A DNA stretch of 64,000 nucleotides, taken from contig PCDI01000006.1 of assembly GCA_002778195.1 (NCBI GenBank), forward strand, positions 2,299,950-2,363,949, in the 5' to 3' direction. The position numbers and the translations under genes are program-made. Shown in pieces: positions 44,201 to 52,686 of this stretch. The stretch comes from Raffaelea ambrosiae (lineage: Eukaryota > Ascomycota > Sordariomycetes > Ophiostomatales > Ophiostomataceae). How positions within the stretch are numbered: position 1 is the stretch's first letter; each line of letters starts with the position of its first letter. Under the pieces are notes generated by a model, which saw nothing but the letters and a program-made list of their open reading frames with translations, ran no database searches and was not told the origin of the DNA.

Positions 44201-45554
44201 TCATCTGAAATTGTTCTTCATCTCCCGCAGCTTCGACATGACCCTAGACGGCTCCGTCTCGCCAGTGGCTTTTTGCACAACCGGATCGTCGAGGCGCATA
44301 AAAACGTTGTGTGCCTGGACAGGGTGTGAGCTATTGCTGTTCCTCTTGGGAATATGGTATGGTAGAGACGCACCTTTTCGTCGCCAATGGTGAACTGGCC
44401 CTGAGTCTCGGCGTGGTTGGCGGCAAAGGCCTGGAGCTTCTTCATGGCATCGGTCTGCAAAACAGAGATGCCGAACTTGACGTTGGACTTGGTGTATTCG
44501 TGGCCGGGCTGTTGTTCATTAGTACGAGTTCGGTGGTCCCAAGGTTAAGGAGTTCGTACAAAAACGCGTGTGTCATCCGGCAAGGCAGCCAGAGTGTGGT
44601 TCAAGGCCTTGTCCATCTCCTCGCCGGTGCCCTCGAAGAATTTGCCGCAGCCTGCATGGTGAGCATACAACTACCACGTACAAGACACAAGAGAGAAATG
44701 GGGTGTTTTCACCTCCATGGAACAGCGTGTCGCCTGTGAAGACGACCTTGTCGTCGCCATCCGTCATGGCCCAGCAGACACTGTCCTGGGTGTGGCAGGG
44801 TGTGCGCAGTCCGGTGACAGAGATGCCCGTGCCGATTTTGAAGCCCTCGCCATGGGCCGGCACGGAGGTGACAGCAAGACAGTCCTTGCCGCCGATGATG
44901 GGCAGGTCCGGCAGGCCGAGTTGCTGGCGCTGGTTGTGTGTCAGTAGACGTGTAGGAGTCTTGTGTACGGATGAAATCTGCTACTGACCACCTTGACATT
45001 GCCGCCGGCATGATCCAGATGGCTTGTCTGTCAGTTTCTGGTCCATGGCCACCTCCCCCAAGCCTCAGCCTCACCCCTACTCACTGATGGGTGTTGACAA
45101 TAGCCTTTAGGTTGATGGTGCCAGCCTTGATAGATTCCTTGAGGACGGGCACGACTCTGGTTTGGATCCTGTGTGAGTTTCTGCAGCATCATATGCGAAG
45201 ACAGGATGCACACGCACTCCTCTGGGTGGGCCGGGTCAATGATGACGGCGTCCTTGGTTTTGTCGTCGACAACCAGGTAGGCATAGTTGTCGCTGCTGCC
45301 GACCCCTACGAAGAAAGTCAGATGAGCTGTGGCTCGGAGCATGGGCAGTTCCGCCCGTAATCAGGCCTTACACATGGGGATGGATTTGATATGCATGGTG
45401 CGTGCTGGGGCAAACTGGTGGTGGAAGGTCAGTTGTGGTCAGAGCAAATGTAAAGCGAGTCAGTTGCTCAGCTTTCTGGGGGGGTGCATCTTACAGTTCT
45501 GAAACTGGGTGTGATCTGTGTGGGCAACTGTCTGGCAAGGCGTGTGCTAAACAT
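44201..45554 (-). CDS. glo2: Glyoxalase II (hydroxyacylglutathione hydrolase)
   Basis: Nine coding exons: 45554-45495, 45414-45372, 45305-45218, 45156-45085, 45022-44989, 44929-44713, 44651-44560, 44508-44374 and 44314-44201; 284 residues. The end of the fifth is uncertain by one codon (donor GTCAGT preferred over GTGGTC). Exon 1 encodes MFSTRLARQLPTQITPSFRT, a basic, Ser/Thr-rich likely mitochondrial presequence. Exon 2 contains a second in-frame Met (MHIKSIPMWVGSSDNYAYLV), the usual cytosolic start (45396). The metallo-beta-lactamase motif THHHLDHAGG binds two metals. GDTLFHGGCGKFFEG, FPGHEYTKSNVKF and the C-terminal KLREMKNNFR complete the family pattern. It hydrolyses S-lactoylglutathione to lactate and glutathione, detoxifying methylglyoxal. 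Dual targeting is inferred. Confidence 0.92.
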
Positions 45555-46011
45555 TGGCAACGCAAGAGGGGGAAAAGACACAAGACAATACGGAAGAGCA
45601 AAAAAAAAAAAAAAGAAAAGCACACAATTGCGGGGCGGTTGACTTGCGTGGATGCTCCGAAATAAAGATCGCGATTTCTCACTTGTAATTACAGACACCG
45701 TCGGCTACAGTATCAGCAAGAACAGCTTGGAGTCAATTGGAGGGGAAGCGTGCTTCCTCGATAAGCAGGCTCGGCGTTAAAGAACGGGCAATAATAAAGC
45801 TGCAAGCCGGATCACATGACGTCATCTGAAGTTCAAGATTAAGTTTTTTTTTTTTAATTTTTTTTTTAATTTTTGATATTCTGGCCTGGCTCCTTCTTGG
45901 CCTCTCGATCTGTCTGTCTTGTCATGGGGGGTAGTTATTATCCCCGGGTATCTAATGCTCCTGAAACTGCTCAACCAATGTGTTTGAAAACTCCCAAACT
46001 CGACTCCTCTT
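45555..46011. promoter_or_regulatory. glo2 upstream region with T tracts
   Basis: Between the glo2 start and the las1 stop. Contains T-rich runs at 45843-45872 and a GTCATGTGATCC-like and TGACGTCA (about 45817-45824) element. TGACGTCA is a perfect CRE/ATF palindrome, compatible with stress-responsive control of glyoxalase; binding is inferred. Confidence 0.45.
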
Positions 46012-47148
46012 TCAGATGACCCCAGCGGGCCGGGGCACCCACTCGCCTTCCCAGAGTTTCCACTTGGGCTTTTTTGGCAATGCCTCGTCCTCGTCTTCGT
46101 CTTCGTCTGCTTCCATGTCCACGTCTTCGCCTCCGTTCTCCTGGCTCTTTTCAGCTTCTTTTTCTTTTTGGGCGTCCACTTTCTGCTTCTTTGCGCGTGC
46201 CTCTTTGACCAATTGGTCCATCTCCTCCCGGATTCTATTGAGCTCCGCTATGGCCGTGCCGTTCTTGAGGTCTTCTGTGGTGAGTGGTGCGGGCGGCTCT
46301 GTGGGTGGGGGGGCGATCAGCTCCCGTACAATGCCTGATAGAAAGGTCGATCGCACAAATCGCCTGTACCCCTCAGCGGTCTTGAGGTCGTAGTCGAGGA
46401 CCAACAGCGTGAGCAACACTCTCGGCCCGCCCCAGGCTTCGATGCAGCTGGCCATCTTGGCTTTGTCGTCGCCAGACGGCTCGTTTGGCTTCGAAGACGA
46501 GTCGAGTGTCTCTTCCACGTACCGCCGCAGATCCTTCACACATTCGTCGTCGTCTTCCGCCGTGCCAGCTGCGGCTGTTGTGGAGTCTGCGGGGGGGCCA
46601 GAGGACTTGGAAGCTGCCGCATCGGCGACAGTCTTGCTGGCGCCTGCGGACGGCTCTTCGTCCTCCATGGGGCCCCAATAGTTGTCCCAGATCCAGTCGA
46701 GCGCGCGCTGGGTGAAGCGGCGCATCTGCTTCATCGACGGCAGTTCCTCGTGTGTTGCCTGGTGCCGCAGCTCGACAAACGAGTCGGGAAGGCCGACTTT
46801 CTCGGCCAGGTTGTACATGCTCATCTTATGGGCGCCTTTCTGCTCGCCGTCGAGCAGGCCCGTGATAAAGCGGTTGAAGGCGGTGATGTAGGCGCAGAGG
46901 GCGGCAAGGTCGGTCAAAGTCGATGCCATGGTGTCGCCGAGCTGGGCGGCAACCAGCAGAGCCGTCGACTCGACCAGGTGTGGGCAGCCGCCCCGAAACA
47001 TCCACATGGCCGCATGCTTTCCGCCGGCTTCCTTGGCTGCCCGCTGACGAGACTGCTTTTTCACGCCAAACCGCTCTGGGTAGAGCTGTCGGCGCACTCT
47101 GAGCAGTTCGGTTCGGTTCTGCCACGGCGTGATGATGAATTGGACCAT
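46012..47148 (-). CDS. las1: Pre-rRNA endonuclease Las1
   Basis: Single frame, 378 residues from ATG at 47148-47146 (MVQFIITPWQNRTELLRVRR), the start that matches the family; the frame stays open a further 37 codons upstream. The N-terminal Las1 domain (about 1-170) carries the HEPN nuclease motif ELRHQATHEELPS, with catalytic Arg128 and His133. FTQRALDWIWDNYW follows. Las1 with the kinase Grc3 cuts ITS2 at the C2 site during 60S maturation. The C-terminal half is acidic and Ser/Ala-rich with a basic Lys patch and ends GEWVPRPAGVI; it includes a Grc3-binding WxxCxxG-like tail only loosely (KLWEGEWVPRP). It is divergent from argJ across 563 bases. Confidence 0.9.
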   Translation of the reverse strand: MVQFIITPWQNRTELLRVRRQLYPERFGVKKQSRQRAAKEAGGKHAAMWMFRGGCPHLVESTALLVAAQLGDTMASTLTDLAALCAYITAFNRFITGLLDGEQKGAHKMSMYNLAEKVGLPDSFVELRHQATHEELPSMKQMRRFTQRALDWIWDNYWGPMEDEEPSAGASKTVADAAASKSSGPPADSTTAAAGTAEDDDECVKDLRRYVEETLDSSSKPNEPSGDDKAKMASCIEAWGGPRVLLTLLVLDYDLKTAEGYRRFVRSTFLSGIVRELIAPPPTEPPAPLTTEDLKNGTAIAELNRIREEMDQLVKEARAKKQKVDAQKEKEAEKSQENGGEDVDMEADEDEDEDEALPKKPKWKLWEGEWVPRPAGVI

Positions 47149-47711
47149 GTCGGCGGCGGCGGTGGTGGTTTTCAAGCTCTGCGAAAGCTGTCGAGATTTT
47201 CTATGGCAGGGTTTTTTGGGGGAGGTTAGTATCAACGTCCAGACGGATCCTATTAGCACGTTGTACCGCCTAGACGTTTGCTGGGTTGGATATCACGTGG
47301 CCAGCCAGCTACAGGGCGTGGTCCACTTACAACGCCTGAGCAGTCAGTAAAATACAGGGGATCACTCGAACGCTGCCACTCGTATAAAGGCAACGCGTCC
47401 TGCAGATATTTCGTTGCCCTGCTTTGTATGCGGATGGTACACTTGCTCGGAGCAGTACGGCCCATTCTTACAGCAATTTTTGCCGATTGAAGCCTGTGCT
47501 GCCCTGCTCTGTGTTGTCGACATCACGCTCCGAGATCGCCAACTAAAATTTTACACTTTTTGCAAAGTCACCTTTTCTGACTCACCGACCTTACCAACCA
47601 GCACACAGCCCACGCCAGAACAGGTCTGTCCCTCGCAAGCAAAGCGCGAAGCCAATCCCGCATAGCTCACTGACACCAGACAGAAGGCGTTTCCTTGTGC
47701 CAGAAGAGCCA
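47149..47711. promoter_or_regulatory. Bidirectional upstream region, las1 / argJ
   Basis: 563 bases between the two start codons. Contains TGACTCACC at about 47578, matching the TGACTCA core of Gcn4/CPC1 (GCRE) sites about 135 bases before the argJ ATG, as expected for an arginine gene under general amino-acid control. Function is inferred from the motif and the gene. Confidence 0.55.
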
Positions 47712-49360
47712 ATGGCAAGCACAGCGCACAGCATGTCGCTGGGACGGGCATCTGCCCCTCTAGCGGGGACTTGGGCCAAGCGGACCACAACAGCCGCTCT
47801 GCAAGCCAGGGCCGCGTTTGCGGCTCTGAGCTGGTCGCGCGCCTACTCGGCACCGGTGGGCCATCCGATTCCCGCGGCCAAGAAGAAGTACGTGCCGACC
47901 AGCGGCACATACCCGCAGGGCTTCCGGGTGGGCGGCGTGGTGGTGGGCGTGAAGCCGGGCAACACGACCAAGCCGGACCTGGCGCTGGTCGTGTCAGACG
48001 TGCCGTGTGCGGCGGCGGCGGTGTTCACCAAGAACAAGTTCCAGGCGGCGCCCGTGACGTTCAGCCGCGAGCTGCTGAGGAAGACGGCCCGCAGCGGGCA
48101 GAACACGGTGCGGGCGGTGGTGATCAACTCGGGCTGTGCGAACGCCGTGACCGGCAAGGGCGGCCTGGAGGATGCGGCGGCGATGGCCCATGCCGCCGAC
48201 CAGTGCACCGGAAGCGCGACGGAGGGGACGCTGGTGATGAGCACCGGCGTGATTGGACAGAGGTGAGTGCACGTAGAGGCTCTTCTGGTTCTCGTCTGAC
48301 CCCCCCCCCATCTTCTTCTAACCTGTCAACCCGTGAGCGTAGACTGCCCATCCAGAAGATTGTCGACAACGTCCCCACGGCCTACAAGGCGCTCGGGTCG
48401 TCCCACGACCACTGGATGGCCGGCGCCCGTGCCATCTGCACCACCGACACGTTCCCCAAGCTGCTGTCGCGGACGTTCTCGCTGCCGTCCTCGCCCGGCA
48501 TCCGCTACAGCATCGCCGGCATGACCAAGGGCGCCGGCATGATCCACCCCAACATGGCCACGCTGCTCGGCGTGATCGCGACGGACGTGCCCCTCCAGGC
48601 GGCGGCGCTGCCGCCGCTGCTCAAGCACGCCGTGGACCGCTCGTTCAACAGCATCACCATTGACGGCGACACCTCCACCAACGACACCGTGGCGCTGCTG
48701 GCCAACGGCGTGGCGGGCGGCACAGAGGTGACGGCCGACACCCAGAGCGGCGACTACGAGGCCTTCCGCGCCGTGCTGACCGACTTTGCCGCCGCGCTGG
48801 CGCAGCTGGTCGTCCGCGACGGCGAGGGCGCCACCAAGTTTGTGACCGTCCGCGTGACGGAGGCGGCATCGGCGGCCGAGGCGCGCCGCATTGCCAGCAC
48901 GATTGCGCGGTCGCCGCTGGTCAAGACGGCCATGTACGGCAAGGACGCCAACTGGGGCCGGATCCTGTGCGCGACGGGCTACTCGCTGATCAGCGAGCCC
49001 GGCGAGGCGGCGACCGCGACCCCGGCGATCGTGCCCGAGAAGACCAGCGTCTCGTTTGTGCCGACCGACGGCTCGGCCGAGCTCAAGCTGCTGGTCGACG
49101 GCGAGCCCGAGACGGTGGACGAGGCGCGGGCCGCCGAGATCCTGGAGCTGGAGGACCTTGAGATTGTGGTGCGTCTGGGCACCGGCAGCGAGTCGGCGAC
49201 CTACTGGACCTGCGACTTTAGCCATGAATATGTGTAAGTGGTCACAAGCCCCCCCCTTTTCATTGGTTCGACGACTCTTTGGGCCGTTCTCTCTTCGTCT
49301 ATATGCTTGAGAACTGTCACTAACACGGCCAGAACAATCAACGGCGACTACCGGACATGA
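47712..49360 (+). CDS. argJ: Arginine biosynthesis bifunctional protein ArgJ, mitochondrial
   Basis: Three exons: 47712-48262, 48343-49233 and 49333-49360 (28 nt), giving 489 residues. A presequence of about 45-50 residues rich in Ala, Arg, Ser and Thr precedes the ArgJ fold, which starts near GTYPQGFRVGGVVVGVKPG. The core shows VVINSGCANAVTGKGG and the self-cleavage site KGAGMIHPNMATLLG. Autoproteolysis between Ala and Thr (about residue 256) releases the beta chain with Thr as nucleophile. SFNSITIDGDTSTNDT and GKDANWGRI are also conserved. It makes N-acetylglutamate and transfers acetyl from N-acetylornithine in the mitochondrial arginine cycle. The last exon supplies TINGDYRT. It is convergent with the next gene, with 190 bases between stops. 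Confidence 0.95.
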
Positions 49361-49550
49361 AACTGAAGCGGAAAGAGAAAGGAAAAACGAGAATGAACAA
49401 ACTCAAACCCACGTATACTTAGACAAAGGGAAAGGTCATACAAAAACAAAAGCATTTGCCACGGTTGACGCACAAGCCACTTTGCACGTACTGCGCACTC
49501 CCATGTTCCATAACCGGCTTCCTCTCTAGGTAAGAAGCAGCGGGTCTTGC

Positions 49551-51791
49551 TCATTTGTCCTCCACAGGCCCAATGGTGATGCTGTCCGCGGCCAGCGATC
49601 CCTCAAACACCACCAGACCCGCGCCGCCGTCCTCGTACTGCCCGTCCGTGGCCGCCACCTCGACCTGGTCGCCGCCCACGGTGCCGACAATCCTGTCCCC
49701 CTGGACGGCGACGGCCACGTCGTACGGCACGTCCAGCTCCCACGCAAACGCGCTGCTCGCCAGCTCGATCCTCTGCTCGTCCAGGGCCTTGACCAGCGCC
49801 ACTCTCTTCTTATCGCCATCGCCGCCGCCATCGCCGCCGCCGCCCTGTGTCAACACCAATGCGTAGTACCGGTTCAGCCCCTGCACCCGCACGGCCACGC
49901 CCACCGGCCCGCCGATGGCCACCGTCAGGCCGGCCACGGTCGTGCGGTAGTCCCGCCACTCGCGCGTGCCCTGGCTGACCAGGCCCTCGCCGCGGTCCTG
50001 CGCCACGCGGAAGGACGACGACCACCGCTTGTGGAACGTGTCGGCGCTGTTGACAAAGGCCCGGTACCAGTAGTCGTACGTGGGGCCGCTCCGGAACTTT
50101 TGCCCCTCCTTTTTCAGCGTCATCCGCGGCACGCCGTCGTACCGCAGGTAGTCCAGCCACACGGTGCCGTCCAGGCACCGGTCGCGGCCCTGGGCCCCGG
50201 GCGGGCTGCCGAGCGCGAGACCCAGCGACTCGATCGGCTGGTTGGCCAGGCTGGCCGGGATGGTCCACGTGAGGACGACCGGGTCGCTGCTCGCGCTGCT
50301 CGGCACGAGCGTGACCGGCGGTCCGTCCACCGTGATCAGCGCGTCCTCGGGGCTGTACGCTTTCAGCCGCAGCTGCACCTGCACCGGCGCGGAGAGGCCG
50401 GGGTCGGCGCGCACGGCCGCGGTGACCGTCTGGCCCGGGTAGACCAGCGGCGACGACACAAAGTTGTAGATGGGCACGGTGATGACGTCGGGCGGCTGGT
50501 ACGTGTCGGTGAGCACCTCGGCGGCCTGGCTGGTGCCGCCGGTGCCGATGTGCCGCTTCAGGCGGATGGCCAGGCCCGGGGCAGGGGGGTCCCGACCGTC
50601 CAGCGCCTGCGCGACGGTGACCGCGTCCGGCACCAGCGGGCGGGGCGTGGCGCGGAAGCCCTGCACGCTGCCGGGCAGGGCAAAGTGGAACTGGGCGCCG
50701 CCCTTGGGCGGGGTCAGCGGGGCGGCCTCGCCGGCGAGCGCGCGGCCCAGGTTGGCGAGGTCGTAGGCGATGCGGGCGGCGTTGTTGATGCTGTAGCCGG
50801 CGTCGGCGCTGGAGAGGAGGGCGCGGTCGGCCAGGGGCCCGCGCCAGTCGGGCCCGCCGTCGTCGAGGCCGGCGAGGCCGTTGATGAGGGCGACGAGGCA
50901 GCCGACGTTGCCCGAGTTGCAGTCAGTGTCCCAGCCGCTGGTGTTGATGATGTGCAGGGCCTCGTGGAAGTCGTGGCCGGCGTACAGCAGGGCCATGACC
51001 ATGATGGCGTGGTTGGGCACGACGTGGCAGACGCCGCCAAACTTGTCGTAGCCGTACTGGTCCTCGATGCGCTGCCGCGTCGTCTCCCAGTGTCCGCCGC
51101 TCCGGCCGTCCGCCGCGACCCAGGCCCGGACCTGGCCGATGACCGTCGCGATCAGCGAGTCGGCCGGAATGAACGACAGGCCCGTGTCCAGCAGGTGGTC
51201 GATGTCGCGCGACACAAACGCCTCGGCCTCCATGGCCGCCCACACCACCGCCGCATGCACCGACTCGCCGTCGTGGCTGACGTGCCCGGCGGCCGCGGCC
51301 AGCCGGGCCGCCAGCGCCGGGTTGCCCGGGGCCACCAGCGCCCAGCCGTCGATGAAGATCTGCGCGCCGATCTGCTCGGCGACCGTCTTGCCGTTGGTGG
51401 CGATGGCGCCCGACCGGGGCGCCGGGATGCCCTTCTTGAGGTTGTGGTAGGCCGTGTGCTCGGTCGAGATGCCGTTGCCGCCCCACCAGAAGATGGTCCG
51501 GCCCGCGATGACGTTGTTGAGCCACGTCTTGCCGACGGCCTCGGACGTCAGGTCCGGCGACACGCCGTGCTCGCGCAGCGCCTGGACAAAGACAAAGGTG
51601 CCCGACACGTCGTCGTCGGCCACGACCAGCGGCGCGCCCAGCTGCTCGTGCACGTAGTGGTGGACGTGGCCGATCGTCTCCACGATCTTCTGGTGCGTCC
51701 AGCCTTCAAACGGACGGCCGACGTAGACGCCGATGAGCTTGCCGAGCACGCCGGCATAGACGCGCTCGAGGTAGTCGTCGGGGGTGGGCAT
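49551..51791 (-). CDS. ADP-ribosylglycohydrolase-fold enzyme with lectin-like C-terminus
   Basis: Intronless; 746 residues from ATG at 51791-51789 (MPTPDDYLERVYAGVLGKLI). The frame continues 52 codons further upstream without a better start. The N-terminal half (about 1-370) is an ADP-ribosylglycohydrolase/crystallin-J1 fold. It has the metal site VADDDVSGTF (Asp59-Asp61, Ser63) near the N-terminus and the second site NTSGWDTDCNSGNVG at about 283-297. The C-terminal half appears to be two beta-rich modules. The second (about 560-740), with YYALVLT and an ending like GAGLVVFEGSLAADSITIGP, resembles concanavalin-type or CBM66-like folds. No signal peptide is visible, so it is probably intracellular. 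Family members cleave N- or O-glycosidic bonds, mostly to ADP-ribose; with this architecture a glycoside or nucleoside substrate is as likely. Very GC-rich at third positions. Confidence 0.75.
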   Translation of the reverse strand: MPTPDDYLERVYAGVLGKLIGVYVGRPFEGWTHQKIVETIGHVHHYVHEQLGAPLVVADDDVSGTFVFVQALREHGVSPDLTSEAVGKTWLNNVIAGRTIFWWGGNGISTEHTAYHNLKKGIPAPRSGAIATNGKTVAEQIGAQIFIDGWALVAPGNPALAARLAAAAGHVSHDGESVHAAVVWAAMEAEAFVSRDIDHLLDTGLSFIPADSLIATVIGQVRAWVAADGRSGGHWETTRQRIEDQYGYDKFGGVCHVVPNHAIMVMALLYAGHDFHEALHIINTSGWDTDCNSGNVGCLVALINGLAGLDDGGPDWRGPLADRALLSSADAGYSINNAARIAYDLANLGRALAGEAAPLTPPKGGAQFHFALPGSVQGFRATPRPLVPDAVTVAQALDGRDPPAPGLAIRLKRHIGTGGTSQAAEVLTDTYQPPDVITVPIYNFVSSPLVYPGQTVTAAVRADPGLSAPVQVQLRLKAYSPEDALITVDGPPVTLVPSSASSDPVVLTWTIPASLANQPIESLGLALGSPPGAQGRDRCLDGTVWLDYLRYDGVPRMTLKKEGQKFRSGPTYDYWYRAFVNSADTFHKRWSSSFRVAQDRGEGLVSQGTREWRDYRTTVAGLTVAIGGPVGVAVRVQGLNRYYALVLTQGGGGDGGGDGDKKRVALVKALDEQRIELASSAFAWELDVPYDVAVAVQGDRIVGTVGGDQVEVAATDGQYEDGGAGLVVFEGSLAADSITIGPVEDK

Positions 51792-52686
51792 CCTTTCAAT
51801 GGGGGCAAAAAAAGGGGTGTGTGGTTTGTTCGTATCTGCCTGCAACTGGGCGAGACGGAGGAAGCGCGCGGAAGTAGATGGGCGGCTCGTGCAAACGTTC
51901 CGCAATGCCCTCGCTTGTAAGTCCGAATGATAGCCGACGGCATGCACGCATGGGCCGGATGTACAGCTTCAGCGCAACCACAGTCTCGTCAAGACAGACC
52001 ACACTTCGAAAACCGAGTCCCCCCTATGACCAGTGACGTTGCACTATTGCGGGGGAGATCTTATATGCGGGGGATTCCCGGATGTTCGGTCACAAGCCGC
52101 CGCTCTGCCCAATACGGCAACCCGTTGGCAGGATCACGACATCCGCCAGAAATGCATGGCCCGGGCACCTGGCACCACTCTGACCAGGCGGGGGCTTGCC
52201 GCGAAACGGGTGGTCCTCCCCGCGCTACGGCTCGTCTATGGGCCGGCGTTTTTGTTCTGCTACTGCGGAGAAGGGATGTCCCTATGGCTCTACCATGCGA
52301 TCGTCGGGTCTGTCATCTGACCAGGCCGGACAGTCTTGCCGACCGTGAGGGGAAGGCAACCCTGTTAACGCAGGACGGAATGGTGCGCTGGAAACTTGGT
52401 TGTGTCCTTGCACAGCAGACGGACCTGGGGCCCCGATACAGGACGGTTAACATTACCAGCATGCCGGTCAAGAGGGTTGCCTGCCACTTGGTCGTGGCTG
52501 GACCGTTGATATTGGCAAGTCAGCGCCTCCCACATGATGACCCTCCGTAGCCCAGACATCTGAGGAAGGTCCCGTCTCATGCACAGCTCGTGGGAGTATG
52601 TTCTTTTCCATAGACAACATCCTCATAGCCACCACCCCTAGCCGCTTCCTATCGCATCCTTCTCAGAAGCCCCTCCTCGTTCCGTC
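51792..52686. promoter_or_regulatory. Bidirectional upstream region, hydrolase / MFS permease
   Basis: 895 bases shared by two divergent, intronless genes of likely related function. It contains several CCGG/GGGG-rich words (for example CGGGGGATTCCCGG near 52069-52082, an imperfect palindrome) that could be zinc-cluster factor sites. No gene is supported in it. Confidence 0.45.

Noticed and set aside
46012..47259. Extended las1 N-terminus (37 extra residues)
   Set aside because: The family begins at MVQFIITPW; the extra codons have no conserved content and no ATG in good context.
50031..51920. 629-codon plus-strand frame opposite the glycohydrolase-fold gene
   Set aside because: No ATG-supported domain; Arg/Ala/Gly/Val-rich antisense of codons with high GC3, as expected for a shadow.
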